DNA of 64,000 nucleotides. It comes from Axinella damicornis. Lineage: Eukaryota > Porifera > Demospongiae > Axinellida > Axinellidae. This document shows positions 11,722 through 22,900 of the stretch, in pieces. Where the stretch lies: assembly GCA_963931865.1 (NCBI GenBank), contig OZ007516.1, forward strand, positions 6,173,897 through 6,237,896. The letters run 5' to 3'. The position numbers were made by a program, and so were the translations under genes. The notes under the pieces were generated by a model. It searched no databases. It saw nothing but the letters and a program-made list of their open reading frames with translations, and was not told the DNA's origin. Each line of letters begins with the position of its first letter. Position 1 is the first letter of the stretch.

Positions 11722-12087
11722 TAGCCTCATACTCAGGCTTCCTCACCCCAGCGTTTGTCGCTTGCAGCACTAACACTTGACACGTGCAGTGAAGTACCTG
11801 GACGTTGGGTGGATGTGTGGAGGAGTGGCACATTTTTTCTGTACAGCTCTGGGGTGGCTTTCTGAACCCACCAAGACTGCCTGATGTCGACCACTCAGCT
11901 GCTCAGTGGACTGTGGCTGCGATCAGTAGCACATTTATGGTTTTTCTGGGAATGCGCCACATACTCCTTCACACATCCACCCAATGTCCAGGTATGTCAC
12001 TGCATGTGAAGACTTTTATCAGGCCTTCCGCCACGTCAGTGCTGCAAGTGACAAACACTGGGGTGAGAAGGCCTGGGTATGAGACTA
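11722..12087. mobile_element. TAGYCTC foldback/MITE element, 366 bp
   Basis: Termini TAGCCTCATACTCAGGC and GGCCTGGGTATGAGACTA are inverted. The inverted repeat extends through CCCCAGYGTTTGTCRCTTGC, about 50 bp per arm. Flanking 9-mers AACAGAATG (11713-11721) and ACCAGAATG (12088-12096) match at 8 of 9, a target site duplication. The open frame across it is not a recognised protein. Confidence 0.8.
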
Positions 12088-12372
12088 ACCAGAATGCACA
12101 ACAATGTATACGCGGCATTTGTCTGTGTCAAATATGCCACTACACAGTTAGTAGTTAAAGATTCAATGCAATGACATGCACATCGAGACTTCTTGCATGA
12201 TGGCACAACTGTACGATAGCTTATTAGAACCTCCAGGAGACCCACTTGGTTGATATGCAATCAGACCAGAATCACTATACATATGTATGTGCAGCAAGTG
12301 ACCCATACATTCTGAGTGCCCCCGTGCTCTGGATTTACCTCCTCAGTATATATATACGTACATACGTACGTA

Positions 12373-12640
12373 CACTAGGCTTGAACGATCAATTGAATTA
12401 GTCGACTAATGGACTGAACTGAGGCTGTCAACTACATTTCCTGCATGTCAACTAGTGGAGAGGTCCAGACTTACTCCATAGCACATAGAGATGCTAGTAT
12501 GCTCGAACAAAAGTATTTTCTGTTGTCAGTGATGGCAGTGAAGCGATATGTGCTAGTGATGACATTCAAGCATTCCTCAATCAGTACTCAATCAGTTGAT
12601 TAATCACGCAAAGTACAAGCCAATTAGACAACTACGGAAA
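12373..12640. mobile_element. dispersed hAT-like non-autonomous repeat
   Basis: Similar over about 260 bp to 49696-49943. Shared features are AATTGAATTRGTCKACTAAT near the left, CTCCATAGCAYRTAGAGATG in the middle, and CTAGTGATGACRTTC with CCTCAATYAGT near the right. The ends carry imperfect inverted GGCTTG and attenuated TTAGTCGACTAA-type motifs. A third partial copy lies at 14068-14112. The hAT-like label is a guess from these end motifs. Confidence 0.5.
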
Positions 12641-12924
12641 TTCCCTAGCCATTCATACCCTAATTACACTACTCCCTAATCGCAGCCCTCAAGCTTCCCA
12701 ATAACAATGGAACTGTTTTGACTGCTGTGTTGCTACTACAGTTGAGCATGTACTGCAGTCCGTGCAGGCTCCATTACTGCATGAGCTGACAATCCTGCAC
12801 AGACTCGGTGGACAGTTGAAGCATTGACTCCTACATGACATGGTGCGTTAACCAGCAAGCAGTCATGACAACTACTGCAGTACCTACGTACGTTCCACAA
12901 AAATCAAGAATTCACAAACTTTAG

Positions 12925-13290
12925 CTTGCATAATATAATCTCAGAATCCCAAATATGTGTCATACTAATGAGGCACACAGTCTGAAGATTGCACAGGTAG
13001 CTTGGATAAACTGGAGATTATTAATACCATCCACACACAGCTTGTGAAGGCTACTGACACAAAGAGTACACAAATCGTTGTCCCTTCCTACACGCTGAGC
13101 CTCATGTCCTAGCTGGTCACTCCTCACACTGGACTGAATTTCTCACTGCAACCTCTCAACCTCTGAAACACTTTGCAGTTGAGGCCGAACAGTCATCGTG
13201 GATCGATCATAGCCTAGACACTCAGTCCCTCAAATCACTCTTACGACAATGTAGCAGAACTACAGCTGTACTGACTGCCATTCAGCGGAC
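12925..13290. repeat. duplicated intron block B, copy 2
   Basis: Matches 11060-11430 and 18215-18560 in the same orientation. It precedes (on the + strand) the last recognised ankyrin exon, as it does at 18.2-18.8 kb, so exon and block were duplicated together. Confidence 0.7.
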
Positions 13291-13314
13291 ACCAAAATGT
13301 CAAGAATACACATG

Positions 13315-13560
13315 TGCTATTTCCTATTATTCGTAACATTTGGCCCCACCCTTCAGCTTCACAATATGCATGTTGTTGTATATACGGTTAAGTGATCACT
13401 CCCACACTCCTTGGATATGGCTATAAACGAATACAGCATACGCGATAGCACCTGTTCGATGTGCATTGGCAGAAATTGTCACGTCGATTGTAGCTGCACT
13501 GTACCCTGTAGACGTTCCGCGTGGGGTATGTGTTCTATGAACACCTCTAGTGATAAACTG
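13315..13560. repeat. fragment of dispersed repeat R
   Basis: Reverse-orientation match to parts of the full copies at 32803-33644 and 39353-40190 (ATTCGTAACATTTGGCCCC, GGATATGGCTATAAACGAA, TAGACGTTCCGCGYGG). A second scattered copy covers 14545-14740 and 14910-15450. Confidence 0.65.
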
Positions 13561-13630
13561 AATAAACTTCCCAATTTGTTCCGAACACACCTGTCATGTA
13601 GTACACTCTTCATCAATCAGAGGGACATAC

Positions 13631-13732
13631 CTGCAAGCACAGTGAAGTGGAGTCCACCCAACATTATCAGTGCACTCAGGGTTGACCTTGTATTCTTCAA
13701 TTAGAACTCTCACCACTGCCAGTTGACCATAC
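13631..13732 (-). CDS. ankyrin exon, copy 6 (most 3' recognised)
   Basis: 102 nt with intact acceptor (CATGCAG|G) and donor (TTGCAG|GTATGT). Encodes YGQLAVVRVLIEEYKVNPEC and then a loop ending GWTPLHCAC. Both splice phases are 2. Confidence 0.8.
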
Positions 13733-16700
13733 CTGCATGAGAACAAGAACACATAAGAGGGGGTCACCATTGCTACAGTCCATTCCACACAAGACGATAG
13801 GTAACAAAATGATGCCACATTCCAGGAAGGAAGTATGCACTTACGCTTTTATCAAACAACAACTCTAGCAGTTTACAATAATTATGCTGGTTATATTAAT
13901 TGCCATGGCAACACACTGCTAGGTACATGCTTTGCATCAGCTTGTACTGCATCCTGCATATCATGTATGCACCAGTGAAAAATATTGTTGATACATAATC
14001 ACCTTAATGTGAATCACAAGAAAAATATTCGTCCCAAAAAATTAAAAGGGGTTTAGTGATGGCCTGTCCTACACCAATCAGTACTCAATTAGTCGATTAG
14101 TCATACAATAAGCCAATTAGCCAACTAGGGAAATTCCCTAGTCGTCTTACGTACATATACGCTACACTCTAGTTGGAAACACTTAGACTGCAGTTGTTTG
14201 ACTGCTGCAGGGCCGTAGGAAGCAAATTAAACCTGCCAATATTATACACATTGCCGAAGGCAGTGCATAGAGGCGCGTAGTGCTGATCAGTCCACGTGAA
14301 ATGCAGAAAAATTTTCACATCAATTTTTTAGTTGTCAGGATGGGCTCTTGTGGTGCTTTGCACTGCAAGTTCCAGACGTACGAGGATTTCAGGTCCCGGT
14401 GGTAATGAGACTACGGACTGCGCTGGTCTCACTCGAGCGCTCACACTTTCGTGCATGCCCACGCGATAGATTTATTCATTTTTTGCAAGGTCAAAACCCA
14501 TGGCCTGAACAGCCATATTGGCTCCTACGGCCCTGTGCTGTACTTTACATAACTATTCATAACATTGGCTCCACCTCTTTGTGACCTCAGTGTCCCATCA
14601 AGAACAGGACACGTAGTGCATTTGGAAACTTCATGCTTCGAGATGACCGCTAGGAAACAGTATTTTCCCATGATTTATGTACTTCACAGAGCCGTGACTA
14701 TTGTTTAGGCTGCTATTTCCTATTTCCGAGATTCATGCTGGTCAGTACCCCCCCGTGTGAAGCCATGTATCTCAAATGGTTGCTAAAAGGTAATCAACTT
14801 GCAAAGGCTGGTAAAGGGCACATTGTGCTTTTAGACAGACCACAAAGGGCACATCAAAAGGCCAAAGGGCCCAGTGCCCTTGGGTAGAGGCCTAGCGAGA
14901 ACACTGTCCCACACCTTGGATATGGCCATAAACGAACACATACCGTAGTGTCCCGCTAATACGCCCCCTTCGAAAATGCGCCCTCCCCTCTTTTTCGCCC
15001 AAGTTCCTGCACAGGGTAATTTGACCTGTTATAACGCCACCCTGGTGAGCGTTTTCTGGAATATCTAAGAAAGCACCTAGCGATATGAAACTACTTGCTG
15101 TCAATGCTTCTGTGGTTGCTGCATTAGGCTATTGAGTTTCAGGAAGAAGTCTGATCTGGGAGCGAGGCTAACGCCAGCGTGCGCAACACGGATTGTGACA
15201 TCATTTGTATTGCCGTTTCCAATCCACGTTCCGTTTTAATTATCCTTGGTATAATTGAGACAAATTGCGTACTCGAAAATACGCCCCCTCCACTCTTTGG
15301 GCTGGATGTAGTGTACAAAATAGGGGGGTGTATTAATAGGACACTACGGTATATGCGATAGCACCTGTTCAATGTGCATCAGCAGAAATTTCACGTCGAT
15401 TGTAGCTGCACTGTACCCTGTAGACGTTCCGCGTGGGGTATGTGTTCTAGGAACAACTCTAGTCAAATCAAGAACTGATGAACTGAATTGAGATGCTGCA
15501 AATTCCCAATTTGTGCCGAACACACCTACACATGTACACTCTTTAGCAATCAGCACCAGGGACAGGCATACCTGCAAGCATGGTGAAGTGGAGTCTCCCC
15601 ATACTTATCAGTGCACTCAGGGTTGACCTTGTATTCTTCAATTAGAACTCTCACCACTGCCAGTTGACATTAGCGCATGCACAAACAGATCTGGGCTATG
15701 CTGCCATTTCAGCTGATTTCATGCCTTGCCAAGCAGGCTAGTCTGGCATCTCCATCAGTTTACCTTCAGAGCTAGTGTACATGGAGTAGTCTCGAGACCA
15801 GCAGCATTTCTATCCTGGATGTAAATTAGTGGCTGGTCTCAAGACTGGAACTTATCCTGTCACTAGCTGCCACAAAATTGCAGAGAAACTTCTATATCCG
15901 CAATTCAAATCTATATATAGCTAACAATCAGTTGGTATGGGTTACGGGTCCCTCCTCCCCTCACGTTCACACAGGAAGTGACCTGCAGTAACCAACTCAA
16001 TCATGGGGCAATAGGCAACTTGCATGATTACGTCATGATCGGTTGGACATGCCCACTTATGGTATCACGTACCATACTGTTCCATTAGGAATGGCTACCA
16101 AGGTAAGTGGTGAGCGTATTTATAAGCACTGCACCCATGTGCAAGCACGTATTATAAATAATTATATATAATACTGCTACAAAATGACCGAGCGGCCCAG
16201 ACTGGATCTCGTCAGACTGGGGTTCGCAGTTCAGGAACTCTATCGTATGGCACTAGCACCCTTTACCAGATGTTCATGAGTCAGCCCAAAAGCGTTCCTA
16301 ACTTTTTTGACAGGCTGCAAATGTCTCTCCAACTTCCGTTTCTGAGGAGTTGCTTTGTGGCTATGTTGTATTTCTAGCCAAGGAGGGTCTAAAACGTACT
16401 TCGATCAAGTGCTATCTGTCTGCAGTCCGCTATATGGAAATCACTCTTGGTTTACCAGACCTCTTTGCAGTATCGATGCCCCATTTGGAGCATGTTCCTA
16501 AGGGTATCAAGGTCCGTCAGGGACGAAACAAACCTGATCAAGTTTCGCCTGAGATACTGTGGTGGATAAATGCCATCGGGCAGCCTCATGAAACGGACCC
16601 TAAGTTCATTATGTTGTGGGTGGCCTGATGTTTTCCGGTCAGGGGAACTCACAGTGCCATCAGAACAAGGATATGATTGTGCAACTCATTCAGGCATCCC

Positions 16701-16857
16701 GGGATGTAGCAGTGGATGATCAGGAACACCCTACTATAGTCCAGCTATCCCTCAAGTCCCTTAAGACGGATCCATTCCAGAGGGGTGTTCACATTGTCAT
16801 TGGAAGCACACAGGATGACTTGTGTCCAGTAGCTACTTTGCTGGCTTACTTTGCAGT

Positions 16858-16900
<43 letters not shown>

Positions 16901-19900
16901 AGATGGGGGGCAACCCTGTCCACTATTTTGTCTCATGAGTGGTTTACCCCTGCCTCACCCAGAGTTTGTGTCTAGAGTAAGACTCTGCTAGGCCGGTTAT
17001 GCGCACATGTGGCGAAGCCGCACACGGAAGGCAGAGAGGGTCTAGCAAACATTGCACTACAGCACATCTATCCGGAATTCCAGTTACATGTACCCGTTGA
17101 CCGGTGAAGTGTCAGCTAGAGTTGAGGATGAGTTCTGTATCCTTGGGTTGGACTGGTTTAGCTCAAGTGTAGGCTTTTAGACGCTCTCTGCCGGGCTGAT
17201 CGCACGTGAGCAGCTCGGTTTACAACCATGAGAGTCATGAATAAAATTGAAATGAATCGCTTCTGATTGGTCAGCGGAAACAAAATCAATTACAATGCTT
17301 GCTAGACTGTCACCGCGTGTCCACTTGACCGACCGGGCGGAGAGGGGCTAGCAGCTAGACTGGAGTAAAGGGGGCACTGCAGTTGCTTGGCTACCCGGCC
17401 AGTGATTATGCCGGCCATAGTTTCCGGGCAGGAGTAGCATCAACAGCTGCAGCGATGGGCATTGAGGATTTGGTGATTAAAGCAATGGGGAGGTGGGAGA
17501 GCGCCGCCTATATGTCTCCATCGATCGCAGCTGAGAGGGGTTGCCCCAGTATTACATTATTATCCAGAGGAAGAGGAACCTAACTGTGTTCATTGGTATT
17601 GTTCCTGCTGTGTTTTTATCACTCCTTGTTGTTGCTCATGGTGGTGTGTGTGGACTGGGTTGTCTGGGCAGGAGGAAGCTGCGCTGCTCTTGCAGAATAT
17701 TATATTATCAAGATTGGGTGTGCTATCTGAGATTGGTGTGTATAGCTGGGATTCAGAGATCACATTACGCAATCTCAATTGAAATTCCCAATTTGTTTCC
17801 AACACATACATATCTACACTCCTCATCAATCAGCACCAGGGACAGGCATACCTGCAAGCACGGTGAATTGGAGTTATCCCAACACTATCAGTGCACTCAG
17901 GGTTGACCTTGTACTCTTCAATTAGAACTCGCACCACTTCCAGTTGACAATACCTGCATGAGAACAAGAACACATCAGAGGTGGTCACCACTGCTATAGT
18001 CCATTCCACTTGTTTGTAGCCTCGTTCCCAGTCCCACACCCAGCTTTTCGTCGCTTGCAGTACGATAAAGCGGGGAGTGGGACTGGGAACGAGAAAAGCT
18101 GGGCGTGGGACTGGGAATGGGCTACTTTGCTTGTTGATGGACACAAGACAGGAAGGAAGTATGCAGTTATATGCTATCGCTCATGCAATTACTTTGCCTG
18201 CTACCGTAGAGTAGAGTACGTATTAATACAATCTCAGAATCCCAGATATGCTCACCAATGAGGCACACAGTCTGAAGATTGGACAAGTAGCATGGAGATA
18301 TATGCAGACATACCACTAGTGAAGTTCCTACACAATTCAGGGCTGAGCCAGTTCTGATCACTACACATATACTGGACCCAATTTTTCTTGTTGCATCCTC
18401 TCTATCAGTTAAGGTCAAACAGTAACCATGGAACCTTGGTAGCATCATAGCCTAGACACTATAGGTCCCTCAAAACGTTTGTAAGGTACGTCACTTACTA
18501 CTACAATGTAATTAGCTACATACAGCTACTGACAGCCATTCAACACACGCCAAAATGCACATGCTTGCGCACACAATGTTGTGATTGTGCAGCGCTTTTG
18601 CAGAATATCAAGATTGGGTGTGCTATCTCGAGATTGTTGTGTATAGCTGGGATTCAGAGATCACATTACACAATATCAATCGATATTCCCAAGTTGTTTC
18701 CAACACATACATACGTATCTACACTCCTTATCAATCAGCACCAGGGACAGGCATACCAGCAAGCATAGTGAAGTGGAGTCCACCCAGCATTACCAGTGCA
18801 CTCAGGGTTGACCTTGTATTCTTCAATTAGAACTCTCACCACTGCCAGTTGACCCTCCCTGCATGAGAACAAGAACACATCTCACCTCTGCTACACTCCA
18901 TTCCACTTGGTTTTGACAATTCATGATAGACAACAAATTCTCTCACAAGAAAGGAAGTATGCAGTTGTATGCCTAATAGGGAGGTGTGCTTAATGAATAA
19001 CGGCAGCTTACAAGAGTTTTGTATCAACCACTACTACTTTATAGTCTCTGCCCCAGACCCAAACTAACCCCAGTGCGGATCACTTCCAGTATCACGCATG
19101 TGATACCGGAAGCGATCCACACTGGGGTTGGTTTGGGTCTGGGGCAGAGACTACCACTACTTTATCACTTTACACTACAATACACCAGTTAATCGCCATG
19201 GCAACACACTGTAGGGTGCATGCTTTGCTCTACTGGTCAGAACAAGCATGCACGTGATCAGCTGCACCCGAGGAGCAGAATTTCTGTTGCTATAGTGTTC
19301 GATCCCCTAACTTGTGTGCTAAACTGCAGTAGTCAGTTTATGACTGTAAACACACTCAGTCTGAGGTCACAGTCCAAGGATGAGCTTGTTTACAGCTATA
19401 AATCCCTGACAAACAGTACTGTGAAGTTGTATCCTGATGCAATCTTAGTCACTTGGCCAGTTTGATACCTTATGTTGCCAAAGAGGAGCAAACAAAGAAG
19501 AAGTGATGCATGACACCAAAAGCAATACTTGGCCAGGATGCAGACGCTAGTAACAGTATTCCCAGTGCCAGGACTAGCTAGTGGTGTTGTCACTGCTCGC
19601 TCAGACCAACTGAAGATGTTGTATTCACACGATCTACGCGTCTTGTAATTCGGTACACGTAGCGAGTATGCTTCAGTGGTGCATAACTTACTCGTACGTT
19701 CCAGGAAACCCACTTGCATTGTGATCAAGCAGACGAGAATCAGAATAGGTGTAGTAATTCAACTGTCCCTATACATTCTCTATGGACATGTACATCATCA
19801 CTCTCATGTCATCTTGAACGACCTCCTCATGCAGCTGCACTGTTTACGTAGTGTAAGAGCAAAGAGTGATGCACCAGTGCCCGTAACAGGTACCAACCTC

Positions 19901-22900
19901 ACCACATTCAGTTACCATATGATTTCTGCAGGGCAACATGAGCATGTCAAAACAGTAGAATAACTAGGGCAAAAAACTGCAAAAGCAGAAGAAAGCATCA
20001 GACGACATCAACCCAGGGGTGGCTGGTGGCCTAGCGGTTAAAGCATCCGACTGCTAATCTAAAGGTTGCAGGTTCGAATCCCACCATTGCCATAGGAGAG
20101 ATATTCTTTCTCTCCTAGGAGTTGACTCAGCTCTACCCTTAAAAATGAGTAGGTGTGTTCTTGAAGGTGTTTGTAACAGTTCACACCGCATCCTTCGGAG
20201 GGGATGTAAAGCCGTTGGTCCCGGGGTACTGGTTAATATTAGCATTCATGCTATTCCGGTTACCTCGTTAGCCACTCTACATGGTGGTTTCTCATAAATA
20301 AAATAACTACTCTTAGCTAAGATTGAGAAGTTATCGGTATTGGGCCGATAGTGACCTTCCTGCGGAGTATCGGCATCTGTAGATTCGCTGATAACTCGAC
20401 CAATAAATGAGGCATTCTTGTTTATGTATTCACAGCCTGGTAAGTGTATTCATGTAACTTACTCTGACTAGGTAAGTATATTCATGAAGCAACTGTAAAA
20501 ACCCACAGTGTAAGTGTTAACCTTGGCTGTGGGCAGGAAATATATACTGAATGAGCTCATGACTCTGCTGACTCAATGGCAGGCAAAGAAATTTTGCCTC
20601 AAAAAGGACCTCCTGATTGGGCCACAGTTTCTGTATCGGCGTAGCCACCACGGCATCTCAGTGTGGCATCCAGGACTCCCTAATCAAACGTTGGGTAGGT
20701 GGGAGAGCAGCGCCTATACCCGGTACATACGCACTACACCAGATGTGTTACGGGACGTTGCAAAGATCCTGGGCAGAGACCAGAGTACTTCCTAGTGTTG
20801 TTGTTGTGTTGCCCTGTGGTGTCATTTACTGTAGTGGTAGTGTTCAACCCTGATTGTAATTGCCATCTATATTACTGCCACAACTCTTATGCGCATGTAG
20901 CCTCGTATCCATCCCCCCCCCCCCCCCCCCCCCTTGCACACTCTGAACTTCAAGAAGGTGGGATCTCCTCCCTGGGTATAGTTGGAAGTAGATACCCCCA
21001 TTCCAACTAGCAGCCCCCAAGCAAATGCGGGTGATCAATAAAATGTGGGGTTTACAGAAGGCTGTGGTGTTGCTAGCTTCCTGCAGCGATACTGTACCCA
21101 GGCCATGACCCACCAAAACCCTCTATCCAATGGGTTTTGGGGGTGCTCGCGGTTGGATGTCGTGATATTAAGCCAAATGGTGCACTTACTTAAATTTACC
21201 ACATCCAAATGGAGAAGTACCATCGGCTAAAGGCCTAGCAAGAACACTGGCATTGTGTAACCACGTGCTAGCATTGTCAGCTTACAATATCGGATCGGTT
21301 ATCGGTATCAGCAGATATCTGTTGGTATATATAATATTATATCAGATTATCGGAATATTGGTAAAGACTCTGACCATATCGGTGCATCACTAATGAGCAC
21401 ATGGTATCCCATAACTTTCATGGCACTGCACCACATTATTACCCCATGCGCATGTGTGCAGCAGGGGTACAGTGATCGGTTTGTCTGTCAGTCTAGTGTC
21501 TACATAACTCACAGACCAGAGATCCACTCAAGAGGCTGAGAAAAGTTGCGTGAAAGTCGACAATTATACAACTTGGCCACACCCTGTTTCCAACATTACT
21601 GCCACAACTCTTATGCGCATGTAGCCTCGTATCCATCCCCACACGCGGAATGCGGAAGAGGGCCTGGTGACACTTGGAATTCCCCCCCCCCCCCCCCCCC
21701 CCCCTCATCGATTACATTCCTTACTTGGAATTCACATGGCAGGTAACTGTGGGTAATGGCTGGCTAAGTAGAAAGTCCTTGCCAAGGAGCGACCAGAGGT
21801 GAGTCTTGAAGGCTAGAACAGCGGTTTTAGCAAACGGCTACACTTTTTGCGCGAAAAGTGTAGCCATTTGCTAAAACCCCTACAGCCATTTGCTAAAGAA
21901 TGTAATTACTATGCAGTAATTGGCAATATGGACGAACGTGGTTTGCCTACCCAAATCAAGACTGCTGACATCAGCACATACGGGAATTTTGCCAAGTGTC
22001 ACGTGGCCCACTTCTGTGTTCCGCGTGTGGGCCAGGGTACGAGGCTAAAGTGCATGCATGCTGTATTAAATCAGTAGGCGCTAGCTAGCTAGCTATCTCA
22101 TCGTCCATGCTGTATTGATAATCGGTAGTAGGCCATTAGCGCATGGGGGACGTGCTCTGCTGAGCACCTCTAGTTGATGATCTGACTGGTCCAGCAGTAT
22201 GGCTTTACACATACCCTCCCCTCCCCCCATGTGGGTACTACACATCAACTCTATGACACTGCTCTTGTGCATAATTATATCTTTAGTGCAATGTAGACTG
22301 ATCACTACTAGGGAGGATAAGCATACCTGCAAGCATAGTGAAGTGGAGTCCACCCATAACGATCAGTGGACTGAGGGTCACAGTTGAATTCGTCAAGCAA
22401 AACTCTCACCACTGCCAGTTGACCATCCCTGCATGAGAACAAGAACACATCATAGGTGATCACCACTGCTACAGTCCATTCCACTTTGACCTACACAACA
22501 TGATAGCATGTTCAGGTGTGTACATGTAGCGAGATACCACATGCTATATGAATAAACATGAACACTGAAATGGTGGTGGTCTAGCATGTGTGGTCTAGTG
22601 TACTTAATGATTTGAACAGGTCCTCAGTAATGCACACCATGGTATAGAAGAATAACAAAGCTCGGGCAAGGGAAAGAGAAATTAGAACAAATTAAGGTGC
22701 CCTAACTGTACATGCTAATTTAGGCACTTTCACCAGGCTCACTAATCGGCAGCCTCATACATGCTCTGCATCCATGGCTTCACTTCATTGGAAGGTGGCA
22801 GTACAGACGATGTCACAGCAGCAGTATCACATCTGTCTGAGTGTGTAATCACTAAACAGAAAGTGTCAAAGGCCACTACCACAGGTCAAGCGTATTTGAA

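Noticed and set aside
20024..20100. Functional tRNA-Ser gene
   Set aside because: The acceptor stem does not pair well and a SINE body and A-rich tail follow directly.
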